A DNA stretch of 64,000 nucleotides from Cymbomonas tetramitiformis (GCA_001247695.2 LGRX02035489.1:1-64000); one strand, 5' to 3'; positions 30,613 to 42,275 are shown, numbered from the stretch's first letter. Made by a program: numbers and translations. Notes: generated by a model from the sequence alone, not told the origin.

Positions 30613-31035
30613 ATGCCCACCTTAGAGCGAGCGGGGTGCGCACCATGTGTGGCTGTACTAGCGCAAGCGGGCAGTTGCTGCGAGCGGGCAGGGCGCGCAC
30701 TATGTGCGACAGCACTAGCGCAGGCGGGCAGTTGCTGCGAGCGAGCGGGGTGCGCACCATGTGTGGCTGTACTAGCGCAGGCAGGCAGTTGCTGCGAGCG
30801 GGCGGGGCGCGCGCTATGTGCGGCAGCACCAGCGCAGGCGGGCAGTTGCTGCGAGCGAGCGGGGTGCGCACCATGTGTGGCTGTACTAGCGCAGGCGGGC
30901 AGTTGCTGCGAGCGAGCGGAATGCGCACCATGTGTGCCTGTACTAGCGCAGGCGGGCAGTTGCTGCGAGCGGGCGGGGCGCGCGCTATGTGCGGCAGCAC
31001 CAGCGCAGGCGGGCAATTGCTGCGAGCTGGCTGAG
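30613..31035. repeat. Minisatellite, 57-bp unit, about 7 copies
   Basis: The unit contains GGCGGGCAGTTGCTGCGAGC and alternates ATGTGTGGCTGT with ATGTGCGGCAGC types. It stays in frame with the downstream protease region of element B, encoding AQAGSCCERAG repeats. This may or may not be part of the element B protein. Confidence 0.9.
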
Positions 31036-31089
31036 CCGCGGCCGCCCACGGCAGCCAGCTGTCCCAGCAACGGCGCTGAGCTGCGGTCG

Positions 31090-34000
31090 CCCATAGGGCT
31101 GCTGCGGCTGTTGAAGCTGCTGAGGCGGCAGCACCTGTTGAAGCTATACAAGGCCCTACTCCTAGACACTGGGGCCAACTGCAACATCATCCCCATCAGA
31201 ACGGTCAACCAGCTTGGTCTGACCATCTTTGATGCAGAAACAGGGGCCAGGGTGGCCAGGTGCGACGGCGGCCCCGCAGAGTTCACCAAGTACTGCTACG
31301 TGGGCGTCATTCTCGCCGCAGGCACTCCCTACATGACCCTACATCGCCTTCACGCCTTCGTCACGTTCACCGATGACACCACGTGGGACTTCCTGGTGGG
31401 CACAGGGCCCCTGAAGAACGCGTTGAAGCTCACCATCGACCTGTACCGGGGTGTCGCCACCTCTGAGGCCGCGGTGTCATTAGGCATGAGGGAGAAGGTC
31501 ACGCTGCCACTGATCGAGCTGACGCCGCCCGCCGACATGAGGTGCAAGCGGAACGAGGACCCCAGGGTGTGCCTGGCGACGGAGATCTTCGACGACCGCG
31601 CTCCGCCACGACAGGAGATTGCACCTGCGGAGTCGGTGGGAGAGGACCGCCTGGTCCTCTCAGGAGAGCGATGCGCGTTCTCGCGAGGACACCCTGAACT
31701 AGCCCAACTCCTGGAGTCGTTCCTGGAGGAGATCAGGCTGAAGAGGTTCAACCAGGAGGAGCGAGAGATGCTCGACGCGCGTTGCCAGTCCATGGTGGAA
31801 GCGGGAGCATTGCGGCCCAGCTCACTGATGCAAGCCGAACTCACGGGACGAGTCAGCTTACAGGCTGAGAGTCTCAGGTTCAAACCCCCTGCGCCTGGCA
31901 CATCCGTGACAGACCAGATGTCGAATCTGCTGCAAGCGACGACGCGTAGTCAGCAAGAGGCTAATGTAGCAACCAGAAGCGAGTGGGCCGAAGCTGAGGA
32001 GCCAGTGAACGTGACGCCCATCACGCCAACAAGGCTGACGGCGACTCAGATCGACCCCCGTTACCCAGATCTGACGCAGGAGGAGGAGGCTGGGAGCGAC
32101 TCAGAGTGCGTCTTGGCCAGCACGCAACCGTGGATGGGCATGGCAGTGAACCCGTGGGGCGGTGAGAACAAGGAGGGCAGCTGGTCTCAGCAGCGCCTGT
32201 TTATCGACCGCACCGGCTATGCTCGTTTGTGCAGACTCAGTGACGAGAACGGAGAGATCAGGCTCGAGGCGGGCTTCGTGCGCGTCACGTTCGCACGCTG
32301 CGGGGAAGAGAAGGACGTCCTGGAGACGGAGCTGCTGTGGCCCGACTTCACGCTGGTGGACCAGAAGGTCAGCAAGGAGACCAAGGTGGCCTCAGATACC
32401 TGGGTCACGCGCGCGAGGTGGAGGAAGGATAGCGACCAGGTTGCGCTTCCTGACTGCCAAGCCCATCGAGACGCCGGGCGGTACACCATGGCGGACGTCC
32501 AGGAGGCCCTCAGCGCGCAACAGGTGTACCCCACAGGAGTCGTCACTGGCACCCTCATGTGGGACAGGAGGGTGCACCAGTTCTGCGTGTTCAGCGAGAA
32601 GACTCGCGTGCAATGGGAGCTTATGGAGATGATGGTGCGTCACACCATGGCTGGCAGCGTCAGCAACTCAGCATGAGCCCCATGGGCAGGGTGACTGGCG
32701 AGTTCCAGCTGCCTTTCTACTACGAGAAGGACCAGCGCTGGCGGTACCAGCCCCTGAAGTACGTCCAGAAGGTGGACATTGCCAACCTCCGAGCGCGCTT
32801 GAAGGTGAAGTACGACGAGGTGGTGGCTGGTAAGCAAGCCATTCCGTGGTTGACACTGACAGATGTGACGTGCAAGGTGGAAAAGTTCTACCCGGTAACG
32901 GATGGAGAAGGGTGAGATGGTGAGGTGTTCAACACCAACGCCGCCGCCCAGGAGTTCCTGCGCTTGGGAGAGGGCAGAGTGATGCTCTCCGCATGTAAGA
33001 CAGAAGGTGAAGCACGTGACGAGCTCAACACCTACGAAGCTAGACGCGCGCCGCCACCTCAGCCGCCAGCCCCCAAGCACAAGACCGTCAGGAGGGATGA
33101 CGCGGGGCCATCTGGCCATGCATCAGCGCTCCCACCACCAGTTTCCACAGGCAAGCCACTGAGGGGGGACAGTGCAGGGCCATCTGGTTCTATACCGCCA
33201 CCAGCAACAGCCCCGCTACGGCTGAGGCATCAGACGTGGCCCAATGGGGACTTTGACCCTCAGAGCCGGGAGTATCAGTGTTCCAGGGCACCTACGAACC
33301 TGAGTCGGACACCAACAGCGAGAACACCACTCAGGAGTCCGCCTGGCTAAACCCGAGTCAGATCGCAGAGTTCGTAGAACTAGACGGACAGACTGTCTTC
33401 CTCGTTCCCTACCGGTGCTTCAAGGGTCAGATGCAGTTCCAGCTAGGAAAGCCCTATGCGGAACGTGGAAGAGGACTGCACACATGCGAGCTCAGCAGCA
33501 AGCTGATGCACCGCTACGCCTCCTCTGCGGCAGTGGGACAGCGGGGTGAGTACTTGCCGCTGGGGGGGCAGTCAAGAGGCTGTACTGGTGTACTCCTGGG
33601 CACCATTCGGATGCACGTGGCGGACCTCGGCACGGGCGAGGACCTGGTGAAGATAGCCAAGAGCCACCTGGTCGATGGTCCGCAGCAAGGCACCCTGCGA
33701 GTCCTCAAGACGAGAGCCACTCCCCGTTCCAAGGCCGTGTACTACCTCTGTGAGGATCATGGCTACTATCACACACGGGGCTCCTACGGCGTCGTGTTCA
33801 CCTCAGAGTACCTCTCCGCTAGGACACGCAAGTTTGAGCAGTGCTGTTGGGTGACATGGGACAGGTCGGCAGTGATGCACAGGGCTCCGCTGTCTGCGCT
33901 CGCAGCTCTCGTGGGGCCTGCGATGCGAGCCGAGGAGACGCGACGAACTGAGTTGCGCACCCTGCTGCGTAGCGAGTTCCTGAATGAACAACGTGGACAC

Positions 34001-35183
34001 AACCGCAGAGGGGATTACTCCAACGACCTCGGAGGCACCACCATCAACCATCCCAGGCCAATCCGAAGAAGACGACGACTCCCTTCACAGACAGGAGGGA
34101 GGCGATGAGGAGGTTGACAGCGCCTCGGGGCGCTCGCCCAACCTTGCGTGTGGTGATCACACGGTTCCCGACCCGCACCGCACGCCGACACCGTCGCCAC
34201 CGTCAGAGCACTCTGCTTCGGAGAGGCATGACGTAGTGCACAGCGTGGGGGTCGACGACACAGCAGCAGGTTTGTTTCGCGCCGCAATCGCGCGGTTTGA
34301 CGCCAGTATCGCGGAGAGGACTGAGATCATTAGGAGGCACGAAGAGACCTTGAGGGAGATGCAGGGCCGATCATGTCCCTCCGTGAGAATGGGGCAGAGC
34401 ACCTCCGGCGACGCCAGTCCCGATGGTCGCCATGACACGCACTCACAGCCAGCGAATGAGGTCGTCGCCGGCAACACGTTCAGTGGATTGCAATCCAGAG
34501 GCTTGGAGGTCAACTTTGCCCAGCGGCCCGAGCACCGTACAGTCATAGACCTGGGTTCCCCCACAGCTTCCATCTGCAGTCAGGAGACTGAAGTGTGCCC
34601 TTCAGCCGCGCAGGGCCAGGAAGTCGCATCAGACAGGTCACCACGTGCCCTTGACCCCGCAGGGCCCAGCAGCCCAGTGCCGGAGAATGTTCATATCGCG
34701 GGCACCAGCGCCCGGAGTGAGAGCCAACGTGATGGACATCGCATGAGCTCGACCCCTGGGCCAGCACACCAACACTCCCCGCGGAGCGGCCAGCGCAGGA
34801 GGAGGAGGTCTCCGAGCCCCAGAGATGAATCCCAGCGTCCTGGGGCCGCTCGCAACGAGCGCATGGGCCAGGGCGCAGCCCGTACGTACAGCAGGGGCGC
34901 GACCGCGGCACGACGAGATGATGGAGGAGAGGAGGAGGGATGCAGTGCTGCAGCCTTTTCAGTCGGGCACCGGGCCCGCTGCAGCCCGGCGCGCTCACTA
35001 CTGAGCAGTAGCCCCGGCATTGAGCCGGGTGCACAGCCCACCACAAGACGGTGGGCAAGGCACATGCAGACGTGCTTCCTCCTCACGGAGGCACTCGTGC
35101 GCTTGCAATGGCCGCAGCTGCCTCGCTTGGCAGTGATATTGATATGGGCGACCCTGGAGGTCATGAGGTGCCTTGATTGAGGA
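31090..35183 (+). pseudogene. Element B protease and unrecognised upstream polyprotein region (frameshifted)
   Basis: ALLLDTGANCNIIP (near 31150-31190) is a retroviral-type aspartic protease active site with DTGA. The following part (to 32676) has an open but unrecognised sequence. Reading then shifts to another frame (32676-33350, with an in-frame TGA at 32913), then to 33278-34108 and 33984-35183. The 34270-34360 part reads as a helical Arg/Glu-rich segment (AAIARFDASIAERTEIIRRH). I do not recognise a capsid or zinc knuckle. The frame changes may be mutations or, less likely, unrecognised introns. Confidence 0.6.
31095..31145 (-). repeat. 51-bp segment shared in inverse orientation with element C's polyQ gene
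   Basis: The reverse complement of 31095-31145 matches 46367-46417 at 50 of 51 bases, and a neighbouring unit at 46287-46337 nearly as well. In element C this sequence encodes Leu-Gln-Gln repeats. Here the opposite strand encodes Leu-rich residues just before the protease. Confidence 0.8.
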
Positions 35184-35251
35184 AATGGCAGCGCTCTGGG
35201 TGTGTCATTCCAGCCTGGCTACCAGAGCCATGGCACGCAAATGGTGGGCTA

Positions 35252-35805
35252 CAGTAATCGCTCACCTTTAAGAAAACCGGAGATTTTGGGCCAGCCAGCC
35301 ATTCCCGTCGACTTGGGTACCCCCCCTTCCCCCGCCAGCGTCGCGTCCTAAGAGAATCGCTAAGAATAAGGAATTTCGGATTTCGAGCCAGCCAGCTAAT
35401 TTCTTAAACTCATCCACGTCCACGTAACTCAGCCCAGCAGCTTTCTTAAAATTTAGAGAGTCCACCACTGTTACCAACTGTTGAACTGTACAGTATGGAC
35501 CCAGAGAGCCGTGCGCAGCTCAAAGAATTGAAGCAAGGCTATGACGACGCGATTATTTCTGAAGCTGACTACTTAGAACTTAAAGATATCGTGCTGAACG
35601 CTGTCAAGTCCAAAAATTCCCATTTTTCATAGAATTTAAGAGAATCCACTCTCGGTGATCTGCCAGCAACCAATTTCCTTATTTTGGAGAATTTCCTTAG
35701 CAAAAAAGACCAGCCAGCTATTCTCGTCAACTTGGGTACCCCCCCTCCCCCAAAACGCTGGCTGCTTCCTTAACGTCGAGTTTCCTTAAAGGTGAGCGAT
35801 TACTG
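35252..35805. mobile_element. Tc1/mariner-type MITE with TA duplication
   Basis: CAGTAATCGCTCACCTTTAAG begins at 35252, is inverted at 35785-35805, and is flanked by TA on both sides (35250-35251 and 35806-35807). CAGTA ends and a TA target are typical of pogo/Tc1-mariner relatives. At 554 bp it is non-autonomous. Just inside each end is a direct-repeat phrase, CCAGCCAGC followed by ACTTGGGTACCCCCC. It carries the 45-codon ORF listed separately. Confidence 0.85.
35495..35632 (+). CDS. Small ORF (45 residues) inside the MITE, SHOCT-like
   Basis: The ATG at 35495 gives a 45-residue frame ending at TAG 35630-35632. Its central part, LKELKQGYDDAIISEADYLE, resembles the short SHOCT motif (Leu-x-x-Leu ... 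Gly/Ala-Ile-Ile-Ser/Thr-x-x-Asp/Glu-Tyr/Phe). It may be a leftover of a transposase N-terminus. Coding status is not proven. Confidence 0.35.
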   Translation: MDPESRAQLKELKQGYDDAIISEADYLELKDIVLNAVKSKNSHFS

Positions 35806-35860
35806 TATGCATACAACGCCGCATCAACGGTGGACACATCGTAGTCTACATCTTCACGCA

Positions 35861-36442
35861 CTATTGGAGTTGGCAAGGCACTCGCTGCTGCTGTGCATTG
35901 TGGCCTGGCAGGTTGCTGGGTTTCACCATGCCCGGCGCGGGCTGTGGCACGTACCTTTGCTCCGGCTTGGGCTCGCCGTGTTCGCCATGCACTTCGGAGT
36001 GGCAGTCGTTCCACTGGGGCACGTCTTGGTGGTGGCCATCCACGTTGGCAGGCATGGGCTGCTGGGCGCCCGCATGACGTGCGGCGAGCGTGGGCTCACC
36101 ACGCTTCACACTCAAGTGAGTCGCGCGCTTGCAGTGGCGCAGCAGGTGTCTGCGGCGGGTCCAGCCACACTGGCGGCCATCCCGCGCCGCATGCTGAAGC
36201 CACGCTTTGCAGCCCGACTTCAGCGCCTGCAGCGCATGGTCACTTTCTATCGGGTGGCCCATTTTGCCTACGTAGTGTTGGTCTTGGCACTTGTGGTCTT
36301 CGTCAGCGCGGGCGGAGGCTTGGGCCGTATGCACGGGGGGTGGAGGATGCTGACTTGCATACTGACCCTGCACTCTCCAGCTAAACCTTTGGGAGCCAGC
36401 AGAATTTTTAAACTTTTGTTGCTGCTCGCTGCTGCCGCCTGA
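35861..36442 (-). CDS. Hypothetical minus-strand ORF with Cys/His clusters, antisense within element B
   Basis: The open minus frame (35861-36613, continuing under the RT gene start) contains HKCQDQHYVGKMGH, SGCKAWLQH and QCGWTRRRHLLRHCKRATH. This is an alternation of Cys and His like a zinc-binding gag or treble-clef segment. The plus strand of the same stretch encodes only hydrophobic low-complexity sequence. It could be an inverted fragment of another element. Weak call. Confidence 0.3.
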   Translation of the reverse strand, partial: SGGSSEQQQKFKNSAGSQRFSWRVQGQYASQHPPPPVHTAQASARADEDHKCQDQHYVGKMGHPIESDHALQALKSGCKAWLQHAARDGRQCGWTRRRHLLRHCKRATHLSVKRGEPTLAARHAGAQQPMPANVDGHHQDVPQWNDCHSEVHGEHGEPKPEQRYVPQPAPGMVKPSNLPGHNAQQQRVPCQLQ

Positions 36443-38056
36443 ATGGCCGCCGTGGCTCCAGGAGGATTGCGGGGTCTGCCTGCCACGGGTCCGGTTGCGC
36501 CTGACCGATTGCGAAGTTCCTCCAGAACCACCTGGGACGACCAGAAATCCTCGCGCCAGTGGGACACTGGGTGGGAGGCCATGGTGGCGGAGCGAGCCGA
36601 GGTACTCCCACACACGGTGCTGGACACACTACAGCCAGGGGGGACCACGAGAGTCACCAAGGACGAGGCCGCGTGGTTGGACACGGAGCTCAATGCCACC
36701 TTTGGAGGACACCCTGAGTTCACCGAGGAGAACTGGGAAGAGATGCGCAACGTGGTGAGAAGGTGCAGCTATTGCTTCGCCAACAGGCCGCAGGACATCA
36801 AGGGCTACCATGGAGGGGCAGCGCATGCAACTTTCGCCATCCCGTTCAAGGACGAGACCAAGGTGGCTTACCAGCGACCGAGGAAGTACAGCCCGGGAGA
36901 GCAGGAGATCATCGACCTGCACTGCAAGGAGCTATTGGAGTACGGCTTCATCGAGCCAGCTTCACAGCACTGTCGACACGCCAGCAACGTGGTGGTCGCA
37001 GGGAAGAAAGACCATGAGACTGGACAGTGGACTTCTACACGCTTCTGTGTCGACCTCCGGAACACGAACCGGTTGTCGCTGAAGGACAACACGCTGCCAC
37101 ACAGACCAGAGGAGCTCTATCAGCGCGTGGCCAAGGCCAAGTTCAAGACAACTCTGGACGCGACCAAGGCCTTTCACCAGATTCCCATGACCACCGAAGA
37201 GGACAGGGACAAGACGGCGTTCTGGTGGGGCAATCAGCTCTATCGTTACACTTCCATGCCATTTGGAGCAGCTGGAGCGACCGCCGCATTCATCAGGATT
37301 ATGGACTACGAGCTGCGTCACCTGCAACATTGCACGGTGGCGTACGTTGACGACGTGTGCATATACTCAGACACCGCTGAGCAGCACATCGAGGATGTAG
37401 AGGCCGTGCTTCGCACCTTGGGGGACGCAGGGATCCGACTGCACTCAGGCAAATCAACCTGCGGGGCAGCCACCGTGGACTTCTTGGGCTACCGAATTGG
37501 TCACAACACCATCGGTGCGCAGGACATCAAGTGCAAGGCCATCCAAGAATTGCCCAAGCCCGAGGACAAGACTGGAGTACGCTCCATTCTCGGGCTCATG
37601 AACTACTACAAGGGCTTGGTGGGTGAGCCCATGCGACCCAATTACTCAAAGATGGCTCGACCACTGAATGATCTGCTCAGAAAAGGAAGTGGTGGACGTC
37701 AAGGAAGCTTGGGGGAAGGATCAGGACCGAGCGCTACAAGCACTGAAGGACGCTCTCTGCTCGGGGAGGTGTTTGAAGCCCATCGATAATAGCAAGCCCA
37801 TCTTCCTCTACACGGACTGGAGCAACCATGGCATTGGCGCAGTGTTGGAACAAAAGGATGCGCAAGGCGTAGAGCACATCTGCGTGGTGATCAGTCGCTC
37901 GTTGTCGAAAACTGAGAGACAGTATGCTAGCTTTCAGGGTGAGATGCTGGCGGTGGTGTGGGCAATCCGCACTCTGCGCCAATACCTGCATGGGGTGCAC
38001 TTCACGCTGGTCACCGACCATTCACCGCTCACGACCCTCATGGAGAAAGGGGACCT
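36443..38056 (+). pseudogene. Element B reverse transcriptase and RNase H (first part)
   Basis: RT motifs in order: RFCVDLRNTNRLS, FKTTLDATKAFHQIPM, YTSMPFGAAGAT, then the catalytic YVDDVCIYSD near 37340-37375, FLGYRIGHN, and the thumb region MNYYKGLV. A frameshift in the AAAAGGAAG run near 37680-37690 moves reading into RNase H. That domain has FLYTDWSNHGIGAVLEQ (first Asp), QGEMLAVVWAI (Glu) and FTLVTDHSPL (Asp). It stops at 38056, where element C is inserted after LMEKGDL. Sequence style is Ty3-like RT/RNase H. Confidence 0.9.
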
Positions 38057-38089
38057 GGCATGTGGCACGCGTGGGTGGACGGGGGTTAC

Positions 38090-39000
38090 ATACTTAAGTG
38101 CATAATTTCGGAAAATGTTATTATACGGCTTGATATTTTTGGAGAAGTTTGGAGAAGGTTTGGACAAACTCAAAAATATAAAATTTTGACATTTAGGGTT
38201 TAGGAGTAGTCGTGCGGGGCCATTTTGGTCACGGCAAACCGCAGGAAATCGTGTTTTGCACTTGGCATGCATGCGCGTCGCATGAATGTGTTGATAAAAG
38301 GTCACCGCCGAGTTTGGGGAGGTGCACCAAGTTAGTTGAAGGCACTTGAAAGTTGCATAGCCAAGATTTTAGGGTTTTAGGGTTGCTGGCGGGTGAAATA
38401 TTGGCTGTGAGAGCAGGGGTTTCGCGTATGCGGGGTCCGCTATAAAGTGCATAATTTCGGAAAATGTTGTTATACGGCTTGATATTTTTGGAGAAGTTTG
38501 GAGAAGGTTTAGACAAACTCAAAAATATAAAATTTTGACATTTAGGGTTTTGGAGTAGTCGTGCGGGGCCATTTTGGGCACTGCAAACCGCAGGAAATCG
38601 TGTTTTGCACTTGGCATGCATGCGCGTCGCATGAATGTGTTGATAAAAGGTCACCGCCGAGTTTGGGGAGGTGCACCAAGTTAGTTGAAGGCACTTGAAA
38701 GTTGCATAGCCAAGATTTTAGGGTTTTAGGGTTGCTGGCGGGTGAAATATTGGCGGTGAGAGCAGGGGTTTCGCGTATGCGGGGTCCGCTAGAAAGTGCA
38801 TAATTTCGGTAAATGTTGTTATACGGCTTGATATTTTTGGAGAAGTTTGGAGAAGGTTTAGACAAACTCAAAAATGTTATTTTTTGACATTTAGGGCTTT
38901 GGAGTAGTCGTGCGGGGCCATTTTGGGCACTGCAAACCGCAGGAAATCGTGTTTTGCACTTGGCATGCATGCGCGTCACATCAAAATTGTGATGCCCCAA
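38090..39000. repeat. Left-arm tandem repeats of element C, about 349-bp unit, 2.6 copies
   Basis: Units begin near 38095, 38443 and 38793 with AAGTGCATAATTTCGG. They include GGAGAAGTTTGGAGAAGGTTT, GTCGTGCGGGGCCATTTTG and GGCATGCATGCGCGTC. Diverged copies lie inverted in the right arm (47200-47940), giving the element long composite inverted ends. Confidence 0.9.
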
Positions 39001-39116
39001 GTTTGTTCAAATGCTTGAGCATAAATATGCAAAAAATGTTATCATTATTGCATTGTGAATGCCAAATCCCATACTATATATTTGAATGCAAAAATTACAA
39101 CAGTGATAACACGCGC

Positions 39117-42100
39117 TCATGCTCGGCAGCAGGCATCTTGTACACAATCATCCCCTCTTTTAACTAGGCGCACATCGGTTGCACGCACGGCTTCACAAGA
39201 GATCAAGCACTTTTTACTTGTGTCTAGTATGTAGTCATCTCTCACATCGGCATCTTCCCATTCAAAGTACCTCCCCGAAACCACAAATTCTCCCGGGGCA
39301 AAATATTGCCCATAGTCATCTCGGCGCCCCCTAGGTCCAACCTCCGTCACGGCGGATAACGCCTTCACCAAGTAGTAGGCGTGTGTGCGGTCCGCCGGGT
39401 CTCGGTGGACCGCGATGATGCATCCGCGCCGCACCGCTACACTCACATCACTCGCATACTCCTCCACCAACTCCCGCACCCTTGCCGCGTCCGCACCCGT
39501 TGCGGGCGTCAATTCCACCTCCCTCCACAAATCCACATGCGAGCTCTCCAAACAGTTCTCGGACGTCGGCATGGACGACACACATTCTGCATAGCATGAC
39601 ACGCAATAGCATGTCCTGTCGCGCACCAGCAACTTCCCCTCCACGCCCGATCGCACCGAATGCAGTTGCAAAGTGCGCTCCAAAGATTTGTATGCGATGC
39701 GCGCCGTGTGATCAACCGCCGACAAACCTCCCGCCACCTCTTTCGTCGCGTCCTCGGGAACTAGATAAAAAAATCGTTGATTGAATGCGGCCCTCGACTT
39801 CGTGTAGCTGGTGTCCGCGCGTGTGCGCAACCTCTCCACACAAAAAGCATAGAGATCGGCCGCACACAAGATCTTCCCATACCATTTGTCACCCTCCGAA
39901 ATTACCGCCACCGCCGCTGCATGCTTCACGTGTGCCCCCGCTCCGTCCTGCTCCCCTTTAGCATGCGCCGTCTCAAAGAAGTTCCGCTGACAAGGAATCC
40001 CCAGCGACCATTCCATTTTGCTGTTTCCCACGTCCGCGAATCCCGCCGCGCACTTGTTCTGCCCCGCACAACCATCCGCCCATTCGTGAATAAATATTGG
40101 CTTCGGAATCCCCCTTTTCTCAAAGTACTCCTTGATGATCACCTCTCGCATGTACTGAATGAATCTGTGATCATGCTTGCGGTCATCACTGATAAAGTAC
40201 ACATAGTCCTTTATCACAACCGGGTTCTCCGCCGTGGACTCTACCCCATCGACTTCCTTGCACGCGTGCCGCCATAATACACACACCAACACAGTAGCCT
40301 GCTTCACCACCCAGTGCAAACTCTGAACTTCCCTCGGGATGTTCAACGAATGGTTCTCGGAGAAGTCGAAACACCACGCCGTATGCCCCAACGGCAAATC
40401 CGTGATACACGTCTTAAATTGACGGTGCTGGTGCAAGGCCATGAATGTATGGTAAGCATAGGGACGCAAAAACGGGCAGTCCCCGACGCCATTTAGCCTC
40501 CGCCACTTCCACGATTCCGACGCCGCGTCCTCGCACAGAAAGCGTCCATTGCACCGACAGTTTGGCGACTTCCCCGGTTCGTGCCCCAGCAACAGCGTTT
40601 GCAGCTTAGATATCAACGCCCCCAATTTCGTCTTCTTCTGCAAAAACTGCAACCTCCTAACCTCTTTCCCTTCGTCGTCGTACTTGCCCGTACTCAGAGT
40701 CTCATAGCACGACCACCTCACCTCCTCCGCATATTGCACCTCCTTCTCGCACACTTTAAAGTTCTTCAAACCTCCGCACTGTTTGCAGGTTTGCAACAGG
40801 CACTCTATGCGGTGCTTATCCCCTTCACGCGGGCACAACAGACTCTCCGCGAACGTGGAGGTAGACTTCCCCGCCTTCACGATGCCACACACTTGCCCCG
40901 TCGGCGCACCCACCGCGCTCTCCCTCTTTTCCTCCGCCGTCCGTGGCACTCGGGGGCAACACTTCTTATCCTTGCACGGGCACTTCTTGTGCACCGCCTC
41001 CCGTGCTTCGTCGAACCCTTTAAGCACCATGCGCATGTCCTCGTGATACCTACAACAACAAGAGATGTTGTCCCTTCTTGTCAACCGTACCACATTGTGC
41101 GGTTTGCAAACTCCCGCCTTCTCAAACGACCTTTGCCCCACCTTCACGCTTGGATATTTCGCCACAAATCTCCGGTACACCACTAGTTGCGAAGCCTCAA
41201 GCCAATGCTTGCTAACGTACTCACGGGGCGTCTTAAGCTTCCCCGTGTGTGGATCTCTTGCCAACACCACGTCCTTCTTACAAGGACTCACGCGCGTGTT
41301 GTCCGGGTGCAACCAAAAGTCGCGGATGAGTGCACAAGTGGCTTCCGCCATGCACCCTGAACGACGCCCACGTCGCTTGGGGCGCGTCACACCCACGTGC
41401 AAGCTCCTTCGTGCACGCTCGGCATTGCCAACCCTCGCACCCGCCAGCATGTTTTTATGCCCCGTGATGCCCGCATATCCTACACGCTTATGCACGCCTA
41501 ACATTGTTGTCGCTGCGGTTAACACTTGCCCCTCTTGCATGTTCTCGCCAAACACTGCGGCCGCCACTGCAAGCTTGTGCTCCTCGTTCAAGTTAGAATT
41601 CCTACTCGACAGCGCCCCAAAGACCGCAACCAGGTTTTCTAGAATGCAGTCCATAGCTTTGGTCTTCGCCATTTCTGTATCACCGAACAACGCTGCGCGA
41701 CAGCGTTGCAGTACACCTACTGCCACTTCCTTTGGCAGCGTTTCAATGTACCCCCTCACCGCTGAAGCGATGCGGTTTGGGGACCTACTAAAAATCTCGC
41801 TCATCTTCCCTATCCAGTGGTTCCTGTTTCCTCGCTTCAGTGGCGTGTATTCCTGTGGTCTGTCAACTTCGTGACGTGTCAGCGACCGACGCAAACCATC
41901 TTCTTGCCCCTCTATCCCTCCTTTGGACACTTCGCGCGAAGTGTCCAGTTCGTCTGGAGAAGAACATTCCTCTTTGTCTGAGCTGTCAGGAATCTGACAA
42001 TTGCGCAAGGGCGTGGAAGTCGCCTCAGCTCGTGCAGACGCCCAAATATCGCACACCGAATCCAACTTGGTAACCAAGTGTCGAAGCGTCGGCATAGCTT

Positions 42101-42275
42101 CTTGCGGTAGGGGCCACACTCCAAGAGGTATGGTGCGTGCGGAGTCGCCTACTTCTACTAGAAGAGGTAGCAAGTCCATAAGAATTGGCGGGATATCCCA
42201 GTCTGGTCCAGGATTGTAGCTCGCGTCTGAGCCGCACAAAGCTAAAAAGACGCTCATAGCTAGAATGACATGCAT
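39117..42275 (-). CDS. Element C transposase (DDE-type, Cys-rich)
   Basis: The ATG at 42275 is the first in frame and gives about 1052 residues. The frame extends upstream to a GTG at 42413. The central region is Cys-rich (CCCRYHED, KKCPCKDKKCCP, QTCKQCGG, NCRCNGRFLCED) and probably binds zinc. The catalytic core shows CFDFSENHSLN (first Asp, about 636), then ISDDRKHDHRF, IHEWADGCAGQNK (second Asp, about 741) and AHAKGEQDGAG (Glu, about 779). The second acidic pair is spaced about 38 residues, as in DDE enzymes. The DFxEN ... SDDxKHD ... DG ... KGxxDG signature is shared with a broad group of eukaryotic transposases. It should cut at the GGCATG ends. It is transcribed away from the hairpin-repeat region. 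Confidence 0.8.
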   Translation of the reverse strand: MHVILAMSVFLALCGSDASYNPGPDWDIPPILMDLLPLLVEVGDSARTIPLGVWPLPQEAMPTLRHLVTKLDSVCDIWASARAEATSTPLRNCQIPDSSDKEECSSPDELDTSREVSKGGIEGQEDGLRRSLTRHEVDRPQEYTPLKRGNRNHWIGKMSEIFSRSPNRIASAVRGYIETLPKEVAVGVLQRCRAALFGDTEMAKTKAMDCILENLVAVFGALSSRNSNLNEEHKLAVAAAVFGENMQEGQVLTAATTMLGVHKRVGYAGITGHKNMLAGARVGNAERARRSLHVGVTRPKRRGRRSGCMAEATCALIRDFWLHPDNTRVSPCKKDVVLARDPHTGKLKTPREYVSKHWLEASQLVVYRRFVAKYPSVKVGQRSFEKAGVCKPHNVVRLTRRDNISCCCRYHEDMRMVLKGFDEAREAVHKKCPCKDKKCCPRVPRTAEEKRESAVGAPTGQVCGIVKAGKSTSTFAESLLCPREGDKHRIECLLQTCKQCGGLKNFKVCEKEVQYAEEVRWSCYETLSTGKYDDEGKEVRRLQFLQKKTKLGALISKLQTLLLGHEPGKSPNCRCNGRFLCEDAASESWKWRRLNGVGDCPFLRPYAYHTFMALHQHRQFKTCITDLPLGHTAWCFDFSENHSLNIPREVQSLHWVVKQATVLVCVLWRHACKEVDGVESTAENPVVIKDYVYFISDDRKHDHRFIQYMREVIIKEYFEKRGIPKPIFIHEWADGCAGQNKCAAGFADVGNSKMEWSLGIPCQRNFFETAHAKGEQDGAGAHVKHAAAVAVISEGDKWYGKILCAADLYAFCVERLRTRADTSYTKSRAAFNQRFFYLVPEDATKEVAGGLSAVDHTARIAYKSLERTLQLHSVRSGVEGKLLVRDRTCYCVSCYAECVSSMPTSENCLESSHVDLWREVELTPATGADAARVRELVEEYASDVSVAVRRGCIIAVHRDPADRTHAYYLVKALSAVTEVGPRGRRDDYGQYFAPGEFVVSGRYFEWEDADVRDDYILDTSKKCLISCEAVRATDVRLVKRGDDCVQDACCRA

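Noticed and set aside
38360..38400. TTTTAGGG-like words resembling plant/algal telomere repeats, also at 47655-47690
   Set aside because: Only one or two degenerate copies per unit, embedded in element C's arm repeats. No telomeric array.
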